64,000 nt of DNA from Atopobiaceae bacterium. Its GTDB lineage: Bacteria > Actinomycetota > Coriobacteriia > Coriobacteriales > Atopobiaceae. The stretch lies in contig JAKVON010000001.1 in the NCBI GenBank assembly GCA_022482785.1, positions 218,524 to 282,523 of the forward strand. The letters run 5' to 3'. The first letter of the stretch is position 1. Each line of letters opens with the position of its first letter. The notes below the pieces were generated by a model. The model searched no databases and was not told the DNA's origin. It saw only the letters and a list, made by a program, of their open reading frames with translations. The position numbers and the translations under genes were made by a program. Below, piece after piece: positions 1 to 8,497 of the stretch.

Positions 1-2
1 CG

Positions 3-203
3 TCGGGCTCCGGCGCGTTGGATGACGACGCGACCTACTCCGTCTCCATCAGCGACCGCATCCGCTCAGCACTCAAGGTCCGCGGCAGCGACCTTCTCGG
101 CGCCTTCTCCAAGCAGGACAAGGACCTCGTCACGTGTCTGGGGGAGCAGCTCGTCTCGGAGGGCGGCCTGGGCAGGCCGGAGGAATACTATGTCGTCTCC
201 TAG
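3..203 (+). CDS. C-terminal end of an unidentified protein (5' partial)
   Basis: An open frame enters the window from the left and stops at TAG 201-203, leaving 66 residues. The visible part is hydrophilic and ends in EEYYVVS. It has no recognisable motif, signal or membrane segment, so I do not assign a function. Its last 14 bases overlap the start of the histidine kinase, so the two genes are probably translationally coupled. A periplasmic binding or other sensory partner of the kinase is possible, but this is inference from position only. Confidence 0.6.
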   Translation, partial: SGSGALDDDATYSVSISDRIRSALKVRGSDLLGAFSKQDKDLVTCLGEQLVSEGGLGRPEEYYVVS

Positions 204-2280
204 CGCAAGCCGCGCGACCGAGGGCACGGGTCGTCGCAGGCTCAGGAACCTCTCCATCCCCGCGGCCGGGCTCATCCTGCTCTCCGTGGTGGTGATGTCG
301 GGCATGCTCTTCATCCTCAACCAGTCGAACCAGCGCTCGGCCGCCCTCGACCAGATGGAGACCAATCGCGCCTACTGCGAGCAGGCCATCAACGACTTCT
401 CGAACGCCTCGGACTACCTCACCAACGAGGTCTGGCAGTACGCCATGGACGGCGACCCCGCACACCTGAGCAACTACTGGAACGACGTCGACGTCGCCCG
501 CACGCGCGATGCCGCCATCCAGAAGCTGCTCCATTCGGACCTCTCCGACCAGGAGGCCACGCACGTCATGAGGGCGAAGGCCTACTCCGACAGCCTCCTC
601 GTGAGCGAGACGTGGGCCATGCGCATGCTCGCGGAGGGCTTTGGCCTCGACGAGCCGAGCATGCCCGCCGAGGTTCGCGCCTACAAGCTCACCAGCACCG
701 ACGAGGCGCTCTCGCCGGATGACAAGATCGCCTCGGCCCGCGCGTTCCTCTACGGGACCAGCTACGAGCAGAGCAAGCAGACCATCAGGGGCACGGTCCA
801 GAGCTTCCACGCCGACCTCACGGCACGCATGGAGGCGAGTGCCTCCGCGTCGCTCGAGACCGGGGGCAGGATGAGCGCCATCGCCACCGTCGCGGCGATC
901 GTCCTCACGATCGCGCTGGTCATCGCGGTGGTAGTCTACTCGCGGTCCATGGGCCGCAAGAACTCCGAGCTCGAGGGGGCACTGGCCCAGGCCCGGGCGG
1001 CAAGCGAGGCGAAGAGCTACTTCACGTCGCGCATGTCGCACGAGATCCGCACGCCGCTCAACGCCGTGATGGGCTATCTCTCCCTGGCCAAGGACGAGGA
1101 GAGGCCCGAGAGGAAGGACGAGGACCTCGCCAAGTGCGACATGGCGGCGCAGAACCTCCTCAACATCGTGAACGACGTCCTCGACCTCTCCGCCGTGGAG
1201 AACATGCGCATGAAGCTCGCCCATGACCCCTTCTCGCTGGCCGCCCTGCTCACCAACCTCGAGGTGGTCTATTCCACCCAGGCGAGCACGAAGGGCGTCA
1301 CGCTCGTGGTCGCCGAGAGGGACGTGAGCTGCGACGCCCTGATGGGCGACCGCATGCGCCTCAACCAGATCCTCACCAACCTGCTCTCGAACGCGCTCAA
1401 GTTCACGCCCGAGGGGGGAAGCGTGACGCTCCAGGTGACGCAGGGGTCGGCGGACGCGGCAGGAGGGGCCGGCGCCGCATCGGAGGGCATCGCGCGCCGC
1501 GTGCCCCTGACCTTCTCCGTCACCGACACGGGCATCGGCATGAGCGAGGACTTCCTCCCCCACGTCTTCGAACCCTACGAGCAGGCGGATGCCGAGATAG
1601 GCCAGAAGTTCGGCGGCACGGGGCTGGGGCTCTCCATCGTCAAGAAGATGGCCGAGATGATGGGTGGCACCGTCCTGGCGACCAGCGAGCTGGGACATGG
1701 CAGCACGTTCACGGTGTCGCTCCCCTTCGACGAGGCCAGCGCCGAGCAGGCGGCCCAACTCGAGGATGCCTCTCGCGAGCGCGCGGAGAAGCCCGGCGGA
1801 GCTGGCGTCAAGGCCGCCCGGAAGCTCCAGCTCGCCGGCATGCGCCTCCTCCTCGCCGAGGACAACCTCATGAACAGCGAGATCGCCCAGGAGATCCTAC
1901 GCAGGAACGGAGCGGAGGTCGACACGGCGGAGAACGGCCAAGAGGCGGTCGACGCGTTTTGCTCCTCCGCCCCCGGGACCTACGACGCGATCCTCATGGA
2001 CATCCAGATGCCCAGGATGGACGGGTACGAGGCAACGGCAGCCATCCGGAATTCGACGCATACCGACGCCCAGGCCATCCCCGTCATCGCCATGACGGCG
2101 AATGCCTTCCAGGAGGACGTGCGGAGGGCGCTTGACGCGGGCATGAACGCGCACACGCCAAAGCCCCTCGACGTTCCCCAGATGCTGGACACCATCGAGG
2201 GGCTCGTGGCTGAGTTCCGTTCCCAGGAACCAGGTTCCCCCGCAGGTGAGACTACCGAGGCGGCTTCTCGCATCGAATAG
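190..2280 (+). CDS. Hybrid sensor histidine kinase with receiver domain
   Basis: This membrane sensor kinase has 696 residues. I chose ATG 190 because GGAGGA lies 6 bases upstream. The longer open frame upstream only overlaps the preceding gene. The N-terminus has a membrane helix near residues 23-43, an extracytoplasmic sensor region of about 200 residues and a second helix near 235-255. HisKA follows with phospho-acceptor H284 (MSHEIRTPLNAVMG). The HATPase has N box NQILTNLLSNALKF, G1 DTGIGM and G2 GGTGLGLS. A C-terminal receiver carries D604 in LMDIQMPRMDG and the TAN...KP residues. There is no HPt domain and no output regulator next to it, so the final response regulator must be elsewhere. 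The ligand is unknown. The N-terminal 66 residues of the preceding gene do not help identify it. Confidence 0.92.
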   Translation: MSSPSASRATEGTGRRRLRNLSIPAAGLILLSVVVMSGMLFILNQSNQRSAALDQMETNRAYCEQAINDFSNASDYLTNEVWQYAMDGDPAHLSNYWNDVDVARTRDAAIQKLLHSDLSDQEATHVMRAKAYSDSLLVSETWAMRMLAEGFGLDEPSMPAEVRAYKLTSTDEALSPDDKIASARAFLYGTSYEQSKQTIRGTVQSFHADLTARMEASASASLETGGRMSAIATVAAIVLTIALVIAVVVYSRSMGRKNSELEGALAQARAASEAKSYFTSRMSHEIRTPLNAVMGYLSLAKDEERPERKDEDLAKCDMAAQNLLNIVNDVLDLSAVENMRMKLAHDPFSLAALLTNLEVVYSTQASTKGVTLVVAERDVSCDALMGDRMRLNQILTNLLSNALKFTPEGGSVTLQVTQGSADAAGGAGAASEGIARRVPLTFSVTDTGIGMSEDFLPHVFEPYEQADAEIGQKFGGTGLGLSIVKKMAEMMGGTVLATSELGHGSTFTVSLPFDEASAEQAAQLEDASRERAEKPGGAGVKAARKLQLAGMRLLLAEDNLMNSEIAQEILRRNGAEVDTAENGQEAVDAFCSSAPGTYDAILMDIQMPRMDGYEATAAIRNSTHTDAQAIPVIAMTANAFQEDVRRALDAGMNAHTPKPLDVPQMLDTIEGLVAEFRSQEPGSPAGETTEAASRIE

Positions 2281-2804
2281 ATGCGCGCGTGCCGACGCCG
2301 ACGCCCTCCGGCTCCGATTGCATCCGGGGCCAGGCACGCCCGTTCGACCACGGGGCGCTGCGCAGGCCGCCTTTCCCGCCAGCCATCCAGACCGGTCACA
2401 CTTCCACCGTCTGCCGGCAGGCGAGGTAGCCGAGCTGGTCTGCCATGGCCGCCTTGAGGCAGCGGCACTGTCCGAGGCCCGTGCAGTGGCAGGTGACCAT
2501 GTGCGTGAATCTCAATGCGCATCATGACATCCCGCGCGGCCGGAGGGGAATGAGGGCGCAAGCAGGGGACGGGTGTCCTTAACGCTTTCTTAAGGAATGC
2601 CAAATGATGCCCCCACCGACGCCCCGGCGTTTTCGAACAGCCCTTCCGCTTGCTCCGTCGACGGTCTCCCTCAACCGAGCTTCCCCGAATCGTCACCACC
2701 ATCGTCGACCAGCAGAGATAGTTTTTACTGTGTCGGGCCGCAGCGGCAGTCTCAACGACCCGTCTCAAGTCAGGCAGGGCTCTCGGAAAGAGAGGGTGGG
2801 AGTC
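2281..2804. other. 524-base gene-free interval with duplicated fragment and dyad
   Basis: No gene is supported here. The interval contains the copied 3' end of the MBL-fold gene (2396-2496) and a short perfect dyad CCTTAA/TTAAGG at 2577-2595 that may be an operator or weak hairpin. The AT-richer stretch near 2715-2735 is the most promoter-like part for the protease gene that starts at 2805. Confidence 0.5.
2396..2496. repeat. Duplicated 3' fragment of the downstream MBL-fold gene
   Basis: About 97 of 101 bases match 7490-7590, which is the C-terminal coding end (minus strand) of the intact MBL-fold hydrolase. The copy is in the same orientation and lies on the other side of the permuted protease gene. 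It looks like the scar of a tandem duplication or of an insertion between the two copies. Confidence 0.85.
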
Positions 2805-5800
2805 ATGGACAGAAAGTCATCCCCCTTGAACAAGAAGGCGGCCGCTCTCATCGCGCTCGTGGCCGCGCTCGTCCTCGTAGGTCCCTCGCGGGCGTTCGCC
2901 GCCTGCGACCTCGACGCGCCTGCGGCGGTGCCGAGCCTCTATGCGAGCATTCCCGATGGAAAAGACTTCAAGGGGTACTCGGTCCTGCCGAACTCCCCCT
3001 ACCTCGCCTCGACGGTGATACTCTCGACCACATCGGACGGCGCCTCCATCTACTACACGCTCGACGGGACCGACCCCATCGACGCCTCGACGGGCGTGCT
3101 CTCCTCGGCCGCGACGCTCTACCAGGACCCGCTGCCCGTCGCAGGCAACATGACCATCCGGGCAGCATCCGTGAAGGGTCTCACGGGCTCGCAGGCGCAG
3201 AGCTGGTCGAACGTCTCCATGCGCTACGTGAAGGACTCGAGCATCTATGCCTCCTTCTCGGGTGACACCGACGACGAGTCCGCCGAGGTCTCCGCCGCCG
3301 ACCCTGCGGGGTCATGGACGCGCGTCAGGTACTCCTCTCTGCCCCAAGGCATGAGCGCGAGCCCCGCGTCCCTCCCCTATTGCTACGAGTCGTCGGGGAA
3401 CGGCTCCGCAGGGAGCCTCCAGTCGACGGTGCTCCAGCCGGTCCTCAAGAGAACAGGCTCCAGCCCGGCCCTCTGCATCTCGGTCTGGCGTGACAGCTCC
3501 TATGACGGCGACGACTCCGTCACCCCCTTCTATGTGGCGCCCAGCGCCCAGGAAGACCAGGAGACGCATGTGACCTTCGGCGTATCCATCCCGCTCAAGA
3601 CCACAGGCGGCGAGAGCGACGGCTGGTACGAGTATGCCTTCGACCTCTCCGCCGTCGCCGGCCAGTCCGTCTGGTGCGGCGTCGAGACGTCTGCCACGAG
3701 CCCCGCCTACGTCGACGACCTCTACGCAGCGTCCGATTTCATTTCGTCGCCCACTTGGTCGCTCTCGACCAGCACCTACCAGGACGGGACCACGCTCTCG
3801 CTTGCCGAGGGCAACCCGTTATATCTCGCGGCGACAGGCTTGAAACTCACCCAGACGCGGATGTACGCGGCGGTTGGCAACTCGGCAAAGACGCCAACCG
3901 AGACCCCCGACGTCTTGCTACCGACGAGCGCCTCTGCCTACCAGGACGCGCTGACGCCGAGCGACAGCACCACGTACGTGGGCTACTCCGACTACACCCT
4001 GATGGGCGTGCTCTCGTACAGGAGCCCCATCACATGCGAGAGGCTCTTTGAGAAGACCTGCCTCGAGCCCGAGGTGACGCTCGAGGACGGCACGGAGGTC
4101 GGGGACGGGGACTACCCCTACGGGACGAAGGTCTACATCTCGAGCCCGACCCCTGGCGCCAGCATCAAGTGCACGCGCGTCATGGACAAGCTGGTCACGG
4201 ACCACGGGCAGATGACGGCCTATTCGGGACCCTACACGTTGACGGGCGATATGGGAATCAGAGCATGCGCGACGAAGGCAGGCTATCTCGACAGCGATGC
4301 CATCACCTGCACTGTCACCTGCGTTCCCGGCCCCTCCGTCGAAGCCTGCGACGCCGCCTCGCAGCCGGGGGTCGTGCACGCCGGCCAGCAGGTGTCCCTC
4401 AAACTCTCGACGACGAATTCGAGCGGCGACACGGTCGACACGAAGGGTTACTCCATCTACTACACCACCGACGGGACCGAGCCCTACGCAGACGAGAACG
4501 GCACCATCCACGGCACCCTCTACGCCGGGCCGATAGCCATCGACACGGACACGCAGGTCATCGCTCGTGCGCTCAAGACGGGAGCCGCCGGGGGCGACCC
4601 GTGCTCCTTCTCCTATCAGGTCTCGACCGCCGCCGACATCTACGAGCCCGACGACTCGGCCTCCGCGGCGCGCTCGATCAGCTTCCCGTTCGAGGTGACG
4701 GCCACGCTCGACACCGCCTCCGACGTCGACTGGTATCGCCTCGAGGTGTCAGGCGCCGGCGCCTACACCTTCTCGCTCGGCAACCCCGCCGGCCACGCCT
4801 ATCGGCTCGACCTCTGTAGCGCAAACGGCACGCCCATCGACACCTCCATGGGCGGCACGGACAGCTCATCCGTCATCAGGGCGCTGCCTGCCGGGACCTA
4901 CCTCCTCGAGGTCACGGGCGACGGCTCGGCCTCGACGGACGCCTACACCCTCCTCGCCACCAAGAACGTCGAGGGCACGGCAAACGGTTCCGACCCCGTC
5001 GACCTCTCCGAGGCGAGCATGGTCGCGCACCTGTTCAGCAACGAGAGCCCCACGGCCTGGCTCAAAAGCACCGGCGCGCGCTCGGGAGCAACAGAAAAGA
5101 AGGCGCTGTCGTACTACGCCAACTGGGACGGGCCCGTCTCCGAGGCGACCGAGCCCTACCCCACGTCTGCCGGGAGCAACTTCGTCGACCCCCTGACGAA
5201 GAAGATCCCCCTCCCCACCGCGTTCCCGTACTACTCGCGCACGGCCCATCCCGAGCTCTACCATCTCGAGCAGGCACTCTGTTTTGACAACGAGGAAAGC
5301 ACCGAGAGCCTGAAGGCACATCTGGAGCAGGCCGTCTACTGCTACGGGGCCGCGACGTTCAGCCTGGATTGGGCTAGCGTCACCACAAACAAGGATTCGC
5401 CTACAATCGTGGGAGACAAGGGGGCCTACTACTACCTGCCCCCAGCAGACCCGGAGACCGGCTTCGACCCCAGCAGCCTGAATGCCAACGGCCACGAGGT
5501 CGCGCTCGTGGGCTGGGACGACTCCATCCCCAAGGAACACTTCTCGGTCACGATCGACGGGAACACCTATACCCCCGCGCATGACGGCGGCTTCATCGTC
5601 AAGAACCAGTGGGGAACAGCCTTTGGGGATGCCGGATACTACTACATCTCGTACGACACCGCGGGCTTGGAAACCGGCGACTCCCTGGTCTGCCTCGAGA
5701 GCGCGGACGACTACGACACGCTCTACGAGCACGCTCCCATGGGATCGGAGTACTACTTCAACTTCGCAACCCCGACGGGCTACGAGAAGTGCTCATATAC

Positions 5801-7025
5801 CGCCGAGAGCAGCGAGACGCTGCGGGCGGTCAGCTTCTGGTCGTGCGACGAGAACGCAGACTACGACGTATGGGTGCAGGTCGGAGACGGGCAGGGCAGG
5901 CATGTCGCATCGGGCAGCCACGCCTGTCCCGGGCTCTACAACGTTCGCCTCGACGAGGGCATCGAGCTCGCCCAGGGGCAGGACTTCACCATCACGGTAC
6001 GGCTTTCCACCCGCGACGGATCGGCGTTGCATGGCATCCTCCAATACCCGGGGGAAAGCAGCGGCACCGAGAACTTCGCGAAGTACTGCGCCCCGGGATG
6101 GGCGGAGGTGAGCGAGGATGGCACGAACTGGCAGGACCTCGCGGCCATGAGCTCGAGCATCTACGTCGCCGCCCTGACCGAAGGCACCGACACGGAGGGC
6201 TCGAACGTCGTGATTCCCACCAACGGGAACGCCACGACGAGCTCGGCCCTCTCTCCCCAAGACGCGGGCATCACCGCCATAGAGAACATCTCCGAGGTCA
6301 ACTCGACCCCGGTGGACGCGAGCTCGGAGCTCACGACCCAATCGACGTCGCTCGACCTTCCCGACAAGTTCGACCTGCGCGACATCAACGGCGACGGGAC
6401 GGGCGTCAGCGCCGTGACGAGCGTGAAGAACCAGATCCCCTACAACACCTGCTGGGCGTTCGCCCTGACGGCGAGCGCAGAGAGCGTGCTCATGAGGCGT
6501 GACGGCTTCGCCTATTCCTATCCCATCTCGGTGTCTGCCAGCGCCGACCAGGTCATCCACCTCACCGAGGAGAACCCGACGGTCCCGGTCGACCTCACGG
6601 GAACCGTCACGACCGAGAAGGAGGACGTCGTCTCGAGCGACTACGTCGCCTGGTCGTATTCGGGAGACCTCGACAGCGTCGACGTCCAGGGCACGGGGAG
6701 CTCGTCGGGAGCGTCTGCGACGCTGCTCACCGCCAAGGCCGCAGGCACCGTGACCGCGACGGCCACGAGCGCGGCCGACACCCTGAAGAAGGCGTCGACC
6801 ACGATCACCATCGTGGACGACCGGACGAAGGACAGCGGCGACTCTGGCGGCCAAGGCACGGCCGACAGCGGCACCGACACCCCAGGGACGCAGCAACCGG
6901 ACTCGGGAGTTCCGACGACGGGAGACGGCATGCCCCTCGAGGCCGCCGCGCTGCTCGCTGCCGGAGGACTCGCGCTCCTCCTCGGAGCAGCTACGATTAA
7001 TTGGTTTATACGTCTAGTTAAATGA
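2805..7025 (+). CDS. Large secreted C1-type (papain-fold) protease, catalytic halves in swapped order, wall-anchored
   Basis: The protein has 1406 residues from ATG 2805, which opens a signal peptide (MDRKSSPLNKK, hydrophobic to about residue 31). Two chitobiase-type repeats follow (IYYTLDGTDP near 83, IYYTTDGTEP near 552), then a pre-peptidase (PPC) domain (YEPDDSASAA near 617). The catalytic part comes in reversed order. The second half of a papain fold is at about 731-1120, with H897 (NGHEVALVGWD) and N934 (FIVKNQWG). The first half is at about 1180-1230, with Q1210 and C1216 (VKNQIPYNTCWAFA). A Big-like Ig domain follows, then VPTTGD, a hydrophobic stretch and a short tail. The last codons (INWFIRLVK) are AT-rich and unlike a normal charged anchor tail. 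Papain-family proteins normally read Gln-Cys, then His, then Asn. All four key residues are present, so an active permuted enzyme is possible but unproven. Confidence 0.85.
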   Translation: MDRKSSPLNKKAAALIALVAALVLVGPSRAFAACDLDAPAAVPSLYASIPDGKDFKGYSVLPNSPYLASTVILSTTSDGASIYYTLDGTDPIDASTGVLSSAATLYQDPLPVAGNMTIRAASVKGLTGSQAQSWSNVSMRYVKDSSIYASFSGDTDDESAEVSAADPAGSWTRVRYSSLPQGMSASPASLPYCYESSGNGSAGSLQSTVLQPVLKRTGSSPALCISVWRDSSYDGDDSVTPFYVAPSAQEDQETHVTFGVSIPLKTTGGESDGWYEYAFDLSAVAGQSVWCGVETSATSPAYVDDLYAASDFISSPTWSLSTSTYQDGTTLSLAEGNPLYLAATGLKLTQTRMYAAVGNSAKTPTETPDVLLPTSASAYQDALTPSDSTTYVGYSDYTLMGVLSYRSPITCERLFEKTCLEPEVTLEDGTEVGDGDYPYGTKVYISSPTPGASIKCTRVMDKLVTDHGQMTAYSGPYTLTGDMGIRACATKAGYLDSDAITCTVTCVPGPSVEACDAASQPGVVHAGQQVSLKLSTTNSSGDTVDTKGYSIYYTTDGTEPYADENGTIHGTLYAGPIAIDTDTQVIARALKTGAAGGDPCSFSYQVSTAADIYEPDDSASAARSISFPFEVTATLDTASDVDWYRLEVSGAGAYTFSLGNPAGHAYRLDLCSANGTPIDTSMGGTDSSSVIRALPAGTYLLEVTGDGSASTDAYTLLATKNVEGTANGSDPVDLSEASMVAHLFSNESPTAWLKSTGARSGATEKKALSYYANWDGPVSEATEPYPTSAGSNFVDPLTKKIPLPTAFPYYSRTAHPELYHLEQALCFDNEESTESLKAHLEQAVYCYGAATFSLDWASVTTNKDSPTIVGDKGAYYYLPPADPETGFDPSSLNANGHEVALVGWDDSIPKEHFSVTIDGNTYTPAHDGGFIVKNQWGTAFGDAGYYYISYDTAGLETGDSLVCLESADDYDTLYEHAPMGSEYYFNFATPTGYEKCSYTAESSETLRAVSFWSCDENADYDVWVQVGDGQGRHVASGSHACPGLYNVRLDEGIELAQGQDFTITVRLSTRDGSALHGILQYPGESSGTENFAKYCAPGWAEVSEDGTNWQDLAAMSSSIYVAALTEGTDTEGSNVVIPTNGNATTSSALSPQDAGITAIENISEVNSTPVDASSELTTQSTSLDLPDKFDLRDINGDGTGVSAVTSVKNQIPYNTCWAFALTASAESVLMRRDGFAYSYPISVSASADQVIHLTEENPTVPVDLTGTVTTEKEDVVSSDYVAWSYSGDLDSVDVQGTGSSSGASATLLTAKAAGTVTATATSAADTLKKASTTITIVDDRTKDSGDSGGQGTADSGTDTPGTQQPDSGVPTTGDGMPLEAAALLAAGGLALLLGAATINWFIRLVK

Positions 7026-7489
7026 CCGCCTTGCCTCCAGGGGACCAATGGGGGGGATGCCGCCATGGCGAGACCGAAACACGGGTTGCGTGCCGAATGT
7101 TGGTGCCAGGCTGCGATATGAGACGGCTACGGAACCACAGACGGGACGGGTCACAGCTCCCGCAACTGTGGGACGGCTGACGATTCGCGCAGCCAGAAGG
7201 CTGCAAGGACGCAAACCATACGACGTATCATGGACGTGCACCGCCTGGCACCGCACACGACCCCATGCAGTTATATGCCAAGGCAATTCTCCGCAGTTTC
7301 ATACGTTTCTGTTGTCCGCTAAATGGCCAAAGCGTATGGAACGGCGGAGAATTGCGGACAAGTCGTGCGGCCCTTCATCGCCCATCAGCGGCGGCGCGTC
7401 CCTCACGATGGCTGCAAGACAGCTGGAGGCGAGAGGCAGCGGCACAGGATGGGACCACGAGCGCGACCACAGATGGGGCCCGAAGGCAA
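7026..7489. other. 464-base gene-free interval with an imperfect inverted repeat
   Basis: I see no convincing gene. The clearest structure is an imperfect 21-base inverted repeat, 7285-7305 against 7333-7353 (19 of 21 pair), which could be a bidirectional terminator between the converging genes or a small mobile-repeat remnant. The rest is unstructured to my reading. Confidence 0.45.
7285..7353. repeat. Imperfect 21-base inverted repeat
   Basis: Arms AATTCTCCGCAGTTTCATACG (21 bases, two mismatches with the other arm) are separated by 27 bases. It lies between two converging genes, so either a terminator or a MITE-like remnant fits. There is no clear T-run. Confidence 0.5.
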
Positions 7490-8281
7490 TCACACTTCCA
7501 CCGTCTGCCCGCAGGCAAGGTAGCCGAGCTGGTCTGCCATGGCCGCCTTGAGGCAGCGGTATTGTCCGAGGCCCGTGCAGTGGCAGGTGAAGTAGGCCGT
7601 CCTGTGGCCCATGAGCTCGCGCGCCGCGTCGTCGAGCACGCGTCTCCCATCTCCTTCGACGTCGATCCTCATGAAGTGGAACCCTCCGACGAGGACGTCT
7701 GGCTCGAACCAGCCCTCGATGTCGAGGATGCCCTTGTGCGAGCAGCCGCTGAAGAGGACCTTCCTCCCCTGCTCCGTGACGAGCAGGTAGTGCTCGTGGA
7801 GGAAGGCATCGGGGACAAGCCGGCCGCCCTCGCGCGCCGTGAATCCCACGGAGCCGGTGCCATGGGTGCGTCTGCGATCGTTGCACGAGAAGAGCTCGAG
7901 GCCATCGCCGAGATCGAGGTGGTCGTCGACGTACACGAGGCGATCCGAGCCGGCGAGGGCGGGATCGAGCCCGATGCCCTTCCCGGCGGCGTTGCGGTGC
8001 TCCTCGAACGCGCGGCGGTTGACATAGATCGACGCATGGTCATTGAGCTCGAGGAATGCGGGAAGCCCGCCGCCGTGGTCGTAGTGGCCGTGGGAGATGA
8101 CGGCAACGTCCACCTGGGAGAGGTCGACGCCGAGAACGGCCGCGTTGCTGGCGAAGGCACCGGACTGCCCCATGTCGAAAAGCACGACATGCGAGCCGGT
8201 CTCCACCAGGAGGCTCAGCCCGTGCTCGGCGACGACGCCAGGGCGGCCTGCGGTGTTCTCCATGAGTGCCGTGACACGCAT
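7490..8281 (-). CDS. MBL-fold metallo-hydrolase
   Basis: This 263-residue metallo-beta-lactamase-fold hydrolase has the zinc motif SHGHYDHGGG (H64, H66, D68, H69) near the N-terminus and further metal-ligand candidates at GCSHKG and CHCTG. The arrangement resembles the dihydropteroate-synthase-like MBL subgroup (DHPS-like MBL-fold proteins, often annotated as RFA-P-synthase related). The substrate is unknown. I chose ATG 8281 because GGGAGGGGGA precedes it; longer frames upstream add only low-quality sequence. It is transcribed away from the S8 protease, sharing the 216-base interval 8282-8497. A copy of its last 101 bases lies at 2396-2496. Confidence 0.85.
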   Translation of the reverse strand: MRVTALMENTAGRPGVVAEHGLSLLVETGSHVVLFDMGQSGAFASNAAVLGVDLSQVDVAVISHGHYDHGGGLPAFLELNDHASIYVNRRAFEEHRNAAGKGIGLDPALAGSDRLVYVDDHLDLGDGLELFSCNDRRRTHGTGSVGFTAREGGRLVPDAFLHEHYLLVTEQGRKVLFSGCSHKGILDIEGWFEPDVLVGGFHFMRIDVEGDGRRVLDDAARELMGHRTAYFTCHCTGLGQYRCLKAAMADQLGYLACGQTVEV

Positions 8282-8497
8282 CCCAGTCCCCCTCCCGAGC
8301 ACGCCGAGGCCCCTCTGGCGCGAACTCCACCAACGAAGCGAGACGCGTCTTCCGCGCACCCCATAGTATTCATCACGTTCGAGACACCTGTTGCCGACCC
8401 GAAGGCCCTGACGCCGACGTTCGGCGCACAGCCACGGGATGTGGCTCTATATTGAGCCGAAGAGCGCTTTTCGGGATGCTGGGAAAGAGGGGACGCC

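Noticed and set aside
130..1758. Long minus-strand open frame opposite the histidine kinase
   Set aside because: It is an Arg/His-rich shadow of high-GC coding DNA with no domain; the plus-strand kinase has clear motifs throughout.
7026..7486. Small protein genes upstream of the MBL gene
   Set aside because: Frames there lack ribosome sites and recognisable sequence; the interval holds an inverted repeat instead.
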